Positions 46,802-60,034 of a stretch of DNA of 64,000 bases are shown piece after piece (within the stretch, counting starts at the first letter, position 1; each line of letters opens with the position of its first letter). The stretch spans positions 13,140,501 through 13,204,500 of the forward strand of contig NC_084935.1 of assembly GCF_958298935.1 (NCBI RefSeq), read 5' to 3'. A program made the translations under genes and the position numbers. A model generated the notes under the pieces. The model saw only the letters and a list, made by a program, of their open reading frames with translations. It had not been told where the DNA came from and did not search any database. The stretch comes from Phragmites australis. Lineage: Eukaryota; Streptophyta; Magnoliopsida; Poales; Poaceae.

Positions 46802-47015
46802 CCTTTTTGCTTAATTTTCCTCGCGTTCATCCGCCTCGTTTTATTTCTAACTTTTTTTTTTTTGCGCAACCGGATCGCGGCTCGAGCTTCGGCGGTGCAC
46901 CGGGAAGCGGGGCGACACCGCGCGGCAGGACGTGGGGCCCACGCGCGCCGGGGAGCGGGCGGGGGAGGCGGCGCGGAAGGCGCGCATAAGGGGGGAGGAG
47001 GAGGCAGAGTATGTC

Positions 47016-47135
47016 GGATGCGATCATACCAGCACTAAAGCACCGGATCCCATCAGAACTCCGAAGTTAAGCGTGCTTGGGCGAGAGTAGTACTAGGATG
47101 GGTGACCTCCTGGGAAGTCCTCGTGTTGCATTCCC
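47016..47135 (+). rRNA. 5S rRNA, gene 6
   Basis: Consensus gene, 334 bp unit with the 9 bp spacer deletion; fourth in a run of short units. Confidence 0.97.
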
Positions 47136-47349
47136 CCTTTTTGCTTAATTTTCCTCGCGTTCATCCGCCTCGTTTTATTTCTAACTTTTTTTTTTTTGCG
47201 CAACCGGATCGCGGCTCGAGCTTCGGCGGTGCACCGGGAAGCGGGGCGACACCGCGCGGCAGGACGTGGGGCCCACGCGCGCCGGGGAGCGGGCGGGGGA
47301 GGCGGCGCGGAAGGCGCGCATAAGGGGGGAGGAGGAGGCAGAGTATGTC

Positions 47350-47469
47350 GGATGCGATCATACCAGCACTAAAGCACCGGATCCCATCAGAACTCCGAAG
47401 TTAAGCGTGCTTGGGCGAGAGTAGTACTAGGATGGGTGACCTCCTGGGAAGTCCTCGTGTTGCATTCCC
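47350..47469 (+). rRNA. 5S rRNA, gene 7
   Basis: Consensus gene; closes the short run and precedes a long spacer. Confidence 0.97.
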
Positions 47470-48256
47470 CCTTTTTGCTTAATTTTCCTCGCGTTCATCC
47501 GCCTCGTTGTATTCGTTTTATTTCTAACTTTTTTTTTTTGCGCAACCGGATCGCGGCTCGAGCTTCGGCGGTGCACCGAGATATAATAAATTCTGACTTA
47601 CATATTCCGAGATACTGAGTTACATATTCCGAGATATAATAAATTCTGGGTCATTCCAGCACTTAGTTACATATTCCGAGTCATAGTAACTTCATGTAAT
47701 ATACATATTCCAAGTTATAGCAAATTCGTGTTATGTTACAGATTTCGAATCATAGTAAATTTCGGCGGTGCTGGAATCATAGTAACTTCATGCAAAAAAG
47801 ATAGATTATCACAGTAAATTTCCGAGGTTACCGTTAGGTTCAATTTCCGAGTCATAATAAATTCTAAATTATAGTAATTATGAGTCATGGTAAACTCGTT
47901 AGGATATATAATCCGAATCATAGTAAATTCCAGATAGGTTACATAATCCCAGTCATAGTAAATTCCGAGTCCGTGTAAACTCCAAGTCAGAAAATTCCGA
48001 GTCCTAGAATTTCCACAGCGATTTCAGAATACGGACCAGGCCGCCAGTCACTTTATTATTGCTAGGTATGATATTGGCACCAGATCGAGTCAACTGCGCA
48101 GCGTAAATCATAGAAAATTCCGAGTTATAGTAAATTCCGAATCTAAATTCCAAATCATAGTAAATTCTAAGTTATAGTAAATCGCGCGCCGGGGAGCGGG
48201 CGGGGGAGGCGGCGCGGAAGGCGCGCATAAGGGGGGAGGAGGAGGCAGAGTATGTC

Positions 48257-48376
48257 GGATGCGATCATACCAGCACTAAAGCACCGGATCCCATCAGAAC
48301 TCCGAAGTTAAGCGTGCTTGGGCGAGAGTAGTACTAGGATGGGTGACCTCCTGGGAAGTCCTCGTGTTGCATTCCC
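48257..48376 (+). rRNA. 5S rRNA, gene 8
   Basis: Consensus gene, 342 bp unit. Confidence 0.97.
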
Positions 48377-48598
48377 CCTTTTTGCTTAATTTTCCTCGCG
48401 TTCATCCGCCTCGTTGTATTCGTTTTATTTCTAACTTTTTTTTTTTGCGCAACCGGATCGCGGCTCGAGCTTCGGCGGTGCACCGGGAAGCGGGGCGACA
48501 CCGCGCGGCAGGACGTGGGGCCCACGCGCGCCGGGGAGCGGGCGGGGGAGGCGGCGCGGAAGGCGCGCATAAGGGGGGAGGAGGAGGCAGAGTATGTC

Positions 48599-48718
48599 GG
48601 ATGCGATCATACCAGCACTAAAGCACCGGATCCCATCAGAACTCCGAAGTTAAGCGTGCTTGGGCGAGAGTAGTACTAGGATGGGTGACCTCCTGGGAAG
48701 TCCTCGTGTTGCATTCCC
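48599..48718 (+). rRNA. 5S rRNA, gene 9
   Basis: Consensus gene, long 907 bp unit. Confidence 0.97.
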
Positions 48719-49505
48719 CCTTTTTGCTTAATTTTCCTCGCGTTCATCCGCCTCGTTGTATTCGTTTTATTTCTAACTTTTTTTTTTTGCGCAACCGGAT
48801 CGCGGCTCGAGCTTCGGCGGTGCACCGAGATATAATAAATTCTGACTTACATATTCCGAGATACTGAGTTACATATTCCGAGATATAATAAATTCTGGGT
48901 CATTCCAGCACTTAGTTACATATTCCGAGTCATAGTAACTTCATGTAATATACATATTCCAAGTTATAGCAAATTCGTGTTATGTTACAGATTTCGAATC
49001 ATAGTAAATTTCGGCGGTGCTGGAATCATAGTAACTTCATGCAAAAAAGATAGATTATCACAGTAAATTTCCGAGGTTACCGTTAGGTTCAATTTCCGAG
49101 TCATAATAAATTCTAAATTATAGTAATTATGAGTCATGGTAAACTCGTTAGGATATATAATCCGAATCATAGTAAATTCCAGATAGGTTACATAATCCCA
49201 GTCATAGTAAATTCCGAGTCCGTGTAAACTCCAAGTCAGAAAATTCCGAGTCCTAGAATTTCCACAGCGATTTCAGAATACGGACCAGGCCGCCAGTCAC
49301 TTTATTATTGCTAGGTATGATATTGGCACCAGATCGAGTCAACTGCGCAGCGTAAATCATAGAAAATTCCGAGTTATAGTAAATTCCGAATCTAAATTCC
49401 AAATCATAGTAAATTCTAAGTTATAGTAAATCGCGCGCCGGGGAGCGGGCGGGGGAGGCGGCGCGGAAGGCGCGCATAAGGGGGGAGGAGGAGGCAGAGT
49501 ATGTC

Positions 49506-49625
49506 GGATGCGATCATACCAGCACTAAAGCACCGGATCCCATCAGAACTCCGAAGTTAAGCGTGCTTGGGCGAGAGTAGTACTAGGATGGGTGACCTCC
49601 TGGGAAGTCCTCGTGTTGCATTCCC
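49506..49625 (+). rRNA. 5S rRNA, gene 10
   Basis: Consensus gene, 342 bp unit. Confidence 0.97.
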
Positions 49626-49847
49626 CCTTTTTGCTTAATTTTCCTCGCGTTCATCCGCCTCGTTGTATTCGTTTTATTTCTAACTTTTTTTTTTTGCGCA
49701 ACCGGATCGCGGCTCGAGCTTCGGCGGTGCACCGGGAAGCGGGGCGACACCGCGCGGCAGGACGTGGGGCCCACGCGCGCCGGGGAGCGGGCGGGGGAGG
49801 CGGCGCGGAAGGCGCGCATAAGGGGGGAGGAGGAGGCAGAGTATGTC

Positions 49848-49967
49848 GGATGCGATCATACCAGCACTAAAGCACCGGATCCCATCAGAACTCCGAAGTT
49901 AAGCGTGCTTGGGCGAGAGTAGTACTAGGATGGGTGACCTCCTGGGAAGTCCTCGTGTTGCATTCCC
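49848..49967 (+). rRNA. 5S rRNA, gene 11
   Basis: Consensus gene; a 333 bp unit with the 9 bp deletion. Here the match to the 8818 bp-shifted copy ends, since gene 27 has a long spacer. Confidence 0.97.
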
Positions 49968-50180
49968 CCTTTTTGCTTAATTTTCCTCGCGTTCATCCGC
50001 CTCGTTTTATTTCTAACTTTTTTTTTTTGCGCAACCGGATCGCGGCTCGAGCTTCGGCGGTGCACCGGGAAGCGGGGCGACACCGCGCGGCAGGACGTGG
50101 GGCCCACGCGCGCCGGGGAGCGGGCGGGGGAGGCGGCGCGGAAGGCGCGCATAAGGGGGGAGGAGGAGGCAGAGTATGTC

Positions 50181-50300
50181 GGATGCGATCATACCAGCAC
50201 TAAAGCACCGGATCCCATCAGAACTCCGAAGTTAAGCGTGCTTGGGCGAGAGTAGTACTAGGATGGGTGACCTCCTGGGAAGTCCTCGTGTTGCATTCCC
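50181..50300 (+). rRNA. 5S rRNA, gene 12
   Basis: Consensus gene, long unit. Confidence 0.97.
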
Positions 50301-51087
50301 CCTTTTTGCTTAATTTTCCTCGCGTTCATCCGCCTCGTTGTATTCGTTTTATTTCTAACTTTTTTTTTTTGCGCAACCGGATCGCGGCTCGAGCTTCGGC
50401 GGTGCACCGAGATATAATAAATTCTGACTTACATATTCCGAGATACTGAGTTACATATTCCGAGATATAATAAATTCTGGGTCATTCCAGCACTTAGTTA
50501 CATATTCCGAGTCATAGTAACTTCATGTAATATACATATTCCAAGTTATAGCAAATTCGTGTTATGTTACAGATTTCGAATCATAGTAAATTTCGGCGGT
50601 GCTGGAATCATAGTAACTTCATGCAAAAAAGATAGATTATCACAGTAAATTTCCGAGGTTACCGTTAGGTTCAATTTCCGAGTCATAATAAATTCTAAAT
50701 TATAGTAATTATGAGTCATGGTAAACTCGTTAGGATATATAATCCGAATCATAGTAAATTCCAGATAGGTTACATAATCCCAGTCATAGTAAATTCCGAG
50801 TCCGTGTAAACTCCAAGTCAGAAAATTCCGAGTCCTAGAATTTCCACAGCGATTTCAGAATACGGACCAGGCCGCCAGTCACTTTATTATTGCTAGGTAT
50901 GATATTGGCACCAGATCGAGTCAACTGCGCAGCGTAAATCATAGAAAATTCCGAGTTATAGTAAATTCCGAATCTAAATTCCAAATCATAGTAAATTCTA
51001 AGTTATAGTAAATCGCGCGCCGGGGAGCGGGCGGGGGAGGCGGCGCGGAAGGCGCGCATAAGGGGGGAGGAGGAGGCAGAGTATGTC

Positions 51088-51207
51088 GGATGCGATCATA
51101 CCAGCACTAAAGCACCGGATCCCATCAGAACTCCGAAGTTAAGCGTGCTTGGGCGAGAGTAGTACTAGGATGGGTGACCTCCTGGGAAGTCCTCGTGTTG
51201 CATTCCC
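51088..51207 (+). rRNA. 5S rRNA, gene 13
   Basis: Consensus gene, 333 bp unit with the 9 bp deletion; the first of two 1240 bp dimers. Confidence 0.97.
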
Positions 51208-51420
51208 CCTTTTTGCTTAATTTTCCTCGCGTTCATCCGCCTCGTTTTATTTCTAACTTTTTTTTTTTGCGCAACCGGATCGCGGCTCGAGCTTCGGCGG
51301 TGCACCGGGAAGCGGGGCGACACCGCGCGGCAGGACGTGGGGCCCACGCGCGCCGGGGAGCGGGCGGGGGAGGCGGCGCGGAAGGCGCGCATAAGGGGGG
51401 AGGAGGAGGCAGAGTATGTC

Positions 51421-51540
51421 GGATGCGATCATACCAGCACTAAAGCACCGGATCCCATCAGAACTCCGAAGTTAAGCGTGCTTGGGCGAGAGTAGTACTA
51501 GGATGGGTGACCTCCTGGGAAGTCCTCGTGTTGCATTCCC
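51421..51540 (+). rRNA. 5S rRNA, gene 14
   Basis: Consensus gene, long unit. Confidence 0.97.
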
Positions 51541-52327
51541 CCTTTTTGCTTAATTTTCCTCGCGTTCATCCGCCTCGTTGTATTCGTTTTATTTCTAACT
51601 TTTTTTTTTTGCGCAACCGGATCGCGGCTCGAGCTTCGGCGGTGCACCGAGATATAATAAATTCTGACTTACATATTCCGAGATACTGAGTTACATATTC
51701 CGAGATATAATAAATTCTGGGTCATTCCAGCACTTAGTTACATATTCCGAGTCATAGTAACTTCATGTAATATACATATTCCAAGTTATAGCAAATTCGT
51801 GTTATGTTACAGATTTCGAATCATAGTAAATTTCGGCGGTGCTGGAATCATAGTAACTTCATGCAAAAAAGATAGATTATCACAGTAAATTTCCGAGGTT
51901 ACCGTTAGGTTCAATTTCCGAGTCATAATAAATTCTAAATTATAGTAATTATGAGTCATGGTAAACTCGTTAGGATATATAATCCGAATCATAGTAAATT
52001 CCAGATAGGTTACATAATCCCAGTCATAGTAAATTCCGAGTCCGTGTAAACTCCAAGTCAGAAAATTCCGAGTCCTAGAATTTCCACAGCGATTTCAGAA
52101 TACGGACCAGGCCGCCAGTCACTTTATTATTGCTAGGTATGATATTGGCACCAGATCGAGTCAACTGCGCAGCGTAAATCATAGAAAATTCCGAGTTATA
52201 GTAAATTCCGAATCTAAATTCCAAATCATAGTAAATTCTAAGTTATAGTAAATCGCGCGCCGGGGAGCGGGCGGGGGAGGCGGCGCGGAAGGCGCGCATA
52301 AGGGGGGAGGAGGAGGCAGAGTATGTC

Positions 52328-52447
52328 GGATGCGATCATACCAGCACTAAAGCACCGGATCCCATCAGAACTCCGAAGTTAAGCGTGCTTGGGCGAGAGT
52401 AGTACTAGGATGGGTGACCTCCTGGGAAGTCCTCGTGTTGCATTCCC
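52328..52447 (+). rRNA. 5S rRNA, gene 15
   Basis: Consensus gene, 333 bp unit with the 9 bp deletion. Confidence 0.97.
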
Positions 52448-52660
52448 CCTTTTTGCTTAATTTTCCTCGCGTTCATCCGCCTCGTTTTATTTCTAACTTT
52501 TTTTTTTTGCGCAACCGGATCGCGGCTCGAGCTTCGGCGGTGCACCGGGAAGCGGGGCGACACCGCGCGGCAGGACGTGGGGCCCACGCGCGCCGGGGAG
52601 CGGGCGGGGGAGGCGGCGCGGAAGGCGCGCATAAGGGGGGAGGAGGAGGCAGAGTATGTC

Positions 52661-52780
52661 GGATGCGATCATACCAGCACTAAAGCACCGGATCCCATCA
52701 GAACTCCGAAGTTAAGCGTGCTTGGGCGAGAGTAGTACTAGGATGGGTGACCTCCTGGGAAGTCCTCGTGTTGCATTCCC
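52661..52780 (+). rRNA. 5S rRNA, gene 16
   Basis: Consensus gene, long unit. Confidence 0.97.
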
Positions 52781-53567
52781 CCTTTTTGCTTAATTTTCCT
52801 CGCGTTCATCCGCCTCGTTGTATTCGTTTTATTTCTAACTTTTTTTTTTTGCGCAACCGGATCGCGGCTCGAGCTTCGGCGGTGCACCGAGATATAATAA
52901 ATTCTGACTTACATATTCCGAGATACTGAGTTACATATTCCGAGATATAATAAATTCTGGGTCATTCCAGCACTTAGTTACATATTCCGAGTCATAGTAA
53001 CTTCATGTAATATACATATTCCAAGTTATAGCAAATTCGTGTTATGTTACAGATTTCGAATCATAGTAAATTTCGGCGGTGCTGGAATCATAGTAACTTC
53101 ATGCAAAAAAGATAGATTATCACAGTAAATTTCCGAGGTTACCGTTAGGTTCAATTTCCGAGTCATAATAAATTCTAAATTATAGTAATTATGAGTCATG
53201 GTAAACTCGTTAGGATATATAATCCGAATCATAGTAAATTCCAGATAGGTTACATAATCCCAGTCATAGTAAATTCCGAGTCCGTGTAAACTCCAAGTCA
53301 GAAAATTCCGAGTCCTAGAATTTCCACAGCGATTTCAGAATACGGACCAGGCCGCCAGTCACTTTATTATTGCTAGGTATGATATTGGCACCAGATCGAG
53401 TCAACTGCGCAGCGTAAATCATAGAAAATTCCGAGTTATAGTAAATTCCGAATCTAAATTCCAAATCATAGTAAATTCTAAGTTATAGTAAATCGCGCGC
53501 CGGGGAGCGGGCGGGGGAGGCGGCGCGGAAGGCGCGCATAAGGGGGGAGGAGGAGGCAGAGTATGTC

Positions 53568-53687
53568 GGATGCGATCATACCAGCACTAAAGCACCGGAT
53601 CCCATCAGAACTCCGAAGTTAAGCGTGCTTGGGCGAGAGTAGTACTAGGATGGGTGACCTCCTGGGAAGTCCTCGTGTTGCATTCCC
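53568..53687 (+). rRNA. 5S rRNA, gene 17
   Basis: Consensus gene, 342 bp unit; counterpart of gene 1 in the 8818 bp duplication. Confidence 0.97.
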
Positions 53688-53909
53688 CCTTTTTGCTTAA
53701 TTTTCCTCGCGTTCATCCGCCTCGTTGTATTCGTTTTATTTCTAACTTTTTTTTTTTGCGCAACCGGATCGCGGCTCGAGCTTCGGCGGTGCACCGGGAA
53801 GCGGGGCGACACCGCGCGGCAGGACGTGGGGCCCACGCGCGCCGGGGAGCGGGCGGGGGAGGCGGCGCGGAAGGCGCGCATAAGGGGGGAGGAGGAGGCA
53901 GAGTATGTC

Positions 53910-54029
53910 GGATGCGATCATACCAGCACTAAAGCACCGGATCCCATCAGAACTCCGAAGTTAAGCGTGCTTGGGCGAGAGTAGTACTAGGATGGGTGAC
54001 CTCCTGGGAAGTCCTCGTGTTGCATTCCC
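53910..54029 (+). rRNA. 5S rRNA, gene 18
   Basis: Consensus gene, long unit; counterpart of gene 2. Confidence 0.97.
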
Positions 54030-54816
54030 CCTTTTTGCTTAATTTTCCTCGCGTTCATCCGCCTCGTTGTATTCGTTTTATTTCTAACTTTTTTTTTTTG
54101 CGCAACCGGATCGCGGCTCGAGCTTCGGCGGTGCACCGAGATATAATAAATTCTGACTTACATATTCCGAGATACTGAGTTACATATTCCGAGATATAAT
54201 AAATTCTGGGTCATTCCAGCACTTAGTTACATATTCCGAGTCATAGTAACTTCATGTAATATACATATTCCAAGTTATAGCAAATTCGTGTTATGTTACA
54301 GATTTCGAATCATAGTAAATTTCGGCGGTGCTGGAATCATAGTAACTTCATGCAAAAAAGATAGATTATCACAGTAAATTTCCGAGGTTACCGTTAGGTT
54401 CAATTTCCGAGTCATAATAAATTCTAAATTATAGTAATTATGAGTCATGGTAAACTCGTTAGGATATATAATCCGAATCATAGTAAATTCCAGATAGGTT
54501 ACATAATCCCAGTCATAGTAAATTCCGAGTCCGTGTAAACTCCAAGTCAGAAAATTCCGAGTCCTAGAATTTCCACAGCGATTTCAGAATACGGACCAGG
54601 CCGCCAGTCACTTTATTATTGCTAGGTATGATATTGGCACCAGATCGAGTCAACTGCGCAGCGTAAATCATAGAAAATTCCGAGTTATAGTAAATTCCGA
54701 ATCTAAATTCCAAATCATAGTAAATTCTAAGTTATAGTAAATCGCGCGCCGGGGAGCGGGCGGGGGAGGCGGCGCGGAAGGCGCGCATAAGGGGGGAGGA
54801 GGAGGCAGAGTATGTC

Positions 54817-54936
54817 GGATGCGATCATACCAGCACTAAAGCACCGGATCCCATCAGAACTCCGAAGTTAAGCGTGCTTGGGCGAGAGTAGTACTAGGAT
54901 GGGTGACCTCCTGGGAAGTCCTCGTGTTGCATTCCC
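54817..54936 (+). rRNA. 5S rRNA, gene 19
   Basis: Consensus gene, 341 bp unit; counterpart of gene 3. Confidence 0.97.
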
Positions 54937-55157
54937 CCTTTTTGCTTAATTTTCCTCGCGTTCATCCGCCTCGTTGTATTCGTTTTATTTCTAACTTTTT
55001 TTTTTGCGCAACCGGATCGCGGCTCGAGCTTCGGCGGTGCACCGGGAAGCGGGGCGACACCGCGCGGCAGGACGTGGGGCCCACGCGCGCCGGGGAGCGG
55101 GCGGGGGAGGCGGCGCGGAAGGCGCGCATAAGGGGGGAGGAGGAGGCAGAGTATGTC

Positions 55158-55277
55158 GGATGCGATCATACCAGCACTAAAGCACCGGATCCCATAAGAA
55201 CTCCGAAGTTAAGCGTGCTTGGGCGAGAGTAGTAGTAGGATGGGTGACCTCCTGTGAAGTCCTCGTGTTGCATTCCC
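55158..55277 (+). rRNA. 5S rRNA, gene 20, variant
   Basis: Carries the same C39A, C78G and G98T changes as gene 4, exactly 8818 bp away. Confidence 0.93.
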
Positions 55278-55499
55278 CCTTTTTGCTTAATTTTCCTCGC
55301 GTTCATCCGCCTCGTTGTATTCGTTTTATTTCTAACTTTTTTTTTTTGCGCAACCGGATCGCGGCTCGAGCTTCGGCGGTGCACCGGGAAGCGGGGCGAC
55401 ACCGCGCGGCAGGACGTGGGGCCCACGCGCGCCGGGGAGCGGGCGGGGGAGGCGGCGCGGAAGGCGCGCATAAGGGGGGAGGAGGAGGCAGAGTATGTC

Positions 55500-55619
55500 G
55501 AATGCGATCATACCAGCACTAAAGCACCGGATCCCATCAGAACTCCGAAGTTAAGCGTGCTTGGGCGAGAGTAGTACTAGGATGGGTGACCTCCTGGGAA
55601 GTCCTCGTGTTGCATTCCC
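55500..55619 (+). rRNA. 5S rRNA, gene 21, variant
   Basis: Carries the G2A change of gene 5; 334 bp unit. Confidence 0.94.
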
Positions 55620-55833
55620 CCTTTTTGCTTAATTTTCCTCGCGTTCATCCGCCTCGTTTTATTTCTAACTTTTTTTTTTTTGCGCAACCGGATCGCGGCT
55701 CGAGCTTCGGCGGTGCACCGGGAAGCGGGGCGACACCGCGCGGCAGGACGTGGGGCCCACGCGCGCCGGGGAGCGGGCGGGGGAGGCGGCGCGGAAGGCG
55801 CGCATAAGGGGGGAGGAGGAGGCAGAGTATGTC

Positions 55834-55953
55834 GGATGCGATCATACCAGCACTAAAGCACCGGATCCCATCAGAACTCCGAAGTTAAGCGTGCTTGGGC
55901 GAGAGTAGTACTAGGATGGGTGACCTCCTGGGAAGTCCTCGTGTTGCATTCCC
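55834..55953 (+). rRNA. 5S rRNA, gene 22
   Basis: Consensus gene, 334 bp unit; counterpart of gene 6. Confidence 0.97.
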
Positions 55954-56167
55954 CCTTTTTGCTTAATTTTCCTCGCGTTCATCCGCCTCGTTTTATTTCT
56001 AACTTTTTTTTTTTTGCGCAACCGGATCGCGGCTCGAGCTTCGGCGGTGCACCGGGAAGCGGGGCGACACCGCGCGGCAGGACGTGGGGCCCACGCGCGC
56101 CGGGGAGCGGGCGGGGGAGGCGGCGCGGAAGGCGCGCATAAGGGGGGAGGAGGAGGCAGAGTATGTC

Positions 56168-56287
56168 GGATGCGATCATACCAGCACTAAAGCACCGGAT
56201 CCCATCAGAACTCCGAAGTTAAGCGTGCTTGGGCGAGAGTAGTACTAGGATGGGTGACCTCCTGGGAAGTCCTCGTGTTGCATTCCC
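56168..56287 (+). rRNA. 5S rRNA, gene 23
   Basis: Consensus gene, long unit; counterpart of gene 7. Confidence 0.97.
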
Positions 56288-57074
56288 CCTTTTTGCTTAA
56301 TTTTCCTCGCGTTCATCCGCCTCGTTGTATTCGTTTTATTTCTAACTTTTTTTTTTTGCGCAACCGGATCGCGGCTCGAGCTTCGGCGGTGCACCGAGAT
56401 ATAATAAATTCTGACTTACATATTCCGAGATACTGAGTTACATATTCCGAGATATAATAAATTCTGGGTCATTCCAGCACTTAGTTACATATTCCGAGTC
56501 ATAGTAACTTCATGTAATATACATATTCCAAGTTATAGCAAATTCGTGTTATGTTACAGATTTCGAATCATAGTAAATTTCGGCGGTGCTGGAATCATAG
56601 TAACTTCATGCAAAAAAGATAGATTATCACAGTAAATTTCCGAGGTTACCGTTAGGTTCAATTTCCGAGTCATAATAAATTCTAAATTATAGTAATTATG
56701 AGTCATGGTAAACTCGTTAGGATATATAATCCGAATCATAGTAAATTCCAGATAGGTTACATAATCCCAGTCATAGTAAATTCCGAGTCCGTGTAAACTC
56801 CAAGTCAGAAAATTCCGAGTCCTAGAATTTCCACAGCGATTTCAGAATACGGACCAGGCCGCCAGTCACTTTATTATTGCTAGGTATGATATTGGCACCA
56901 GATCGAGTCAACTGCGCAGCGTAAATCATAGAAAATTCCGAGTTATAGTAAATTCCGAATCTAAATTCCAAATCATAGTAAATTCTAAGTTATAGTAAAT
57001 CGCGCGCCGGGGAGCGGGCGGGGGAGGCGGCGCGGAAGGCGCGCATAAGGGGGGAGGAGGAGGCAGAGTATGTC

Positions 57075-57194
57075 GGATGCGATCATACCAGCACTAAAGC
57101 ACCGGATCCCATCAGAACTCCGAAGTTAAGCGTGCTTGGGCGAGAGTAGTACTAGGATGGGTGACCTCCTGGGAAGTCCTCGTGTTGCATTCCC
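57075..57194 (+). rRNA. 5S rRNA, gene 24
   Basis: Consensus gene, 342 bp unit; counterpart of gene 8. Confidence 0.97.
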
Positions 57195-57416
57195 CCTTTT
57201 TGCTTAATTTTCCTCGCGTTCATCCGCCTCGTTGTATTCGTTTTATTTCTAACTTTTTTTTTTTGCGCAACCGGATCGCGGCTCGAGCTTCGGCGGTGCA
57301 CCGGGAAGCGGGGCGACACCGCGCGGCAGGACGTGGGGCCCACGCGCGCCGGGGAGCGGGCGGGGGAGGCGGCGCGGAAGGCGCGCATAAGGGGGGAGGA
57401 GGAGGCAGAGTATGTC

Positions 57417-57536
57417 GGATGCGATCATACCAGCACTAAAGCACCGGATCCCATCAGAACTCCGAAGTTAAGCGTGCTTGGGCGAGAGTAGTACTAGGAT
57501 GGGTGACCTCCTGGGAAGTCCTCGTGTTGCATTCCC
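57417..57536 (+). rRNA. 5S rRNA, gene 25
   Basis: Consensus gene, long unit; counterpart of gene 9. Confidence 0.97.
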
Positions 57537-58323
57537 CCTTTTTGCTTAATTTTCCTCGCGTTCATCCGCCTCGTTGTATTCGTTTTATTTCTAACTTTTT
57601 TTTTTTGCGCAACCGGATCGCGGCTCGAGCTTCGGCGGTGCACCGAGATATAATAAATTCTGACTTACATATTCCGAGATACTGAGTTACATATTCCGAG
57701 ATATAATAAATTCTGGGTCATTCCAGCACTTAGTTACATATTCCGAGTCATAGTAACTTCATGTAATATACATATTCCAAGTTATAGCAAATTCGTGTTA
57801 TGTTACAGATTTCGAATCATAGTAAATTTCGGCGGTGCTGGAATCATAGTAACTTCATGCAAAAAAGATAGATTATCACAGTAAATTTCCGAGGTTACCG
57901 TTAGGTTCAATTTCCGAGTCATAATAAATTCTAAATTATAGTAATTATGAGTCATGGTAAACTCGTTAGGATATATAATCCGAATCATAGTAAATTCCAG
58001 ATAGGTTACATAATCCCAGTCATAGTAAATTCCGAGTCCGTGTAAACTCCAAGTCAGAAAATTCCGAGTCCTAGAATTTCCACAGCGATTTCAGAATACG
58101 GACCAGGCCGCCAGTCACTTTATTATTGCTAGGTATGATATTGGCACCAGATCGAGTCAACTGCGCAGCGTAAATCATAGAAAATTCCGAGTTATAGTAA
58201 ATTCCGAATCTAAATTCCAAATCATAGTAAATTCTAAGTTATAGTAAATCGCGCGCCGGGGAGCGGGCGGGGGAGGCGGCGCGGAAGGCGCGCATAAGGG
58301 GGGAGGAGGAGGCAGAGTATGTC

Positions 58324-58443
58324 GGATGCGATCATACCAGCACTAAAGCACCGGATCCCATCAGAACTCCGAAGTTAAGCGTGCTTGGGCGAGAGTAGTA
58401 CTAGGATGGGTGACCTCCTGGGAAGTCCTCGTGTTGCATTCCC
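58324..58443 (+). rRNA. 5S rRNA, gene 26
   Basis: Consensus gene, 342 bp unit; counterpart of gene 10. From here the pattern is a strict short-long alternation. Confidence 0.97.
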
Positions 58444-58665
58444 CCTTTTTGCTTAATTTTCCTCGCGTTCATCCGCCTCGTTGTATTCGTTTTATTTCTA
58501 ACTTTTTTTTTTTGCGCAACCGGATCGCGGCTCGAGCTTCGGCGGTGCACCGGGAAGCGGGGCGACACCGCGCGGCAGGACGTGGGGCCCACGCGCGCCG
58601 GGGAGCGGGCGGGGGAGGCGGCGCGGAAGGCGCGCATAAGGGGGGAGGAGGAGGCAGAGTATGTC

Positions 58666-58785
58666 GGATGCGATCATACCAGCACTAAAGCACCGGATCC
58701 CATCAGAACTCCGAAGTTAAGCGTGCTTGGGCGAGAGTAGTACTAGGATGGGTGACCTCCTGGGAAGTCCTCGTGTTGCATTCCC
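58666..58785 (+). rRNA. 5S rRNA, gene 27
   Basis: Consensus gene, long unit. Confidence 0.97.
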
Positions 58786-59572
58786 CCTTTTTGCTTAATT
58801 TTCCTCGCGTTCATCCGCCTCGTTGTATTCGTTTTATTTCTAACTTTTTTTTTTTGCGCAACCGGATCGCGGCTCGAGCTTCGGCGGTGCACCGAGATAT
58901 AATAAATTCTGACTTACATATTCCGAGATACTGAGTTACATATTCCGAGATATAATAAATTCTGGGTCATTCCAGCACTTAGTTACATATTCCGAGTCAT
59001 AGTAACTTCATGTAATATACATATTCCAAGTTATAGCAAATTCGTGTTATGTTACAGATTTCGAATCATAGTAAATTTCGGCGGTGCTGGAATCATAGTA
59101 ACTTCATGCAAAAAAGATAGATTATCACAGTAAATTTCCGAGGTTACCGTTAGGTTCAATTTCCGAGTCATAATAAATTCTAAATTATAGTAATTATGAG
59201 TCATGGTAAACTCGTTAGGATATATAATCCGAATCATAGTAAATTCCAGATAGGTTACATAATCCCAGTCATAGTAAATTCCGAGTCCGTGTAAACTCCA
59301 AGTCAGAAAATTCCGAGTCCTAGAATTTCCACAGCGATTTCAGAATACGGACCAGGCCGCCAGTCACTTTATTATTGCTAGGTATGATATTGGCACCAGA
59401 TCGAGTCAACTGCGCAGCGTAAATCATAGAAAATTCCGAGTTATAGTAAATTCCGAATCTAAATTCCAAATCATAGTAAATTCTAAGTTATAGTAAATCG
59501 CGCGCCGGGGAGCGGGCGGGGGAGGCGGCGCGGAAGGCGCGCATAAGGGGGGAGGAGGAGGCAGAGTATGTC

Positions 59573-59692
59573 GGATGCGATCATACCAGCACTAAAGCAC
59601 CGGATCCCATCAGAACTCCGAAGTTAAGCGTGCTTGGGCGAGAGTAGTACTAGGATGGGTGACCTCCTGGGAAGTCCTCGTGTTGCATTCCC
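59573..59692 (+). rRNA. 5S rRNA, gene 28
   Basis: Consensus gene, 342 bp unit. Confidence 0.97.
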
Positions 59693-59914
59693 CCTTTTTG
59701 CTTAATTTTCCTCGCGTTCATCCGCCTCGTTGTATTCGTTTTATTTCTAACTTTTTTTTTTTGCGCAACCGGATCGCGGCTCGAGCTTCGGCGGTGCACC
59801 GGGAAGCGGGGCGACACCGCGCGGCAGGACGTGGGGCCCACGCGCGCCGGGGAGCGGGCGGGGGAGGCGGCGCGGAAGGCGCGCATAAGGGGGGAGGAGG
59901 AGGCAGAGTATGTC

Positions 59915-60034
59915 GGATGCGATCATACCAGCACTAAAGCACCGGATCCCATCAGAACTCCGAAGTTAAGCGTGCTTGGGCGAGAGTAGTACTAGGATGG
60001 GTGACCTCCTGGGAAGTCCTCGTGTTGCATTCCC
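59915..60034 (+). rRNA. 5S rRNA, gene 29
   Basis: Consensus gene, long unit. Confidence 0.97.
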
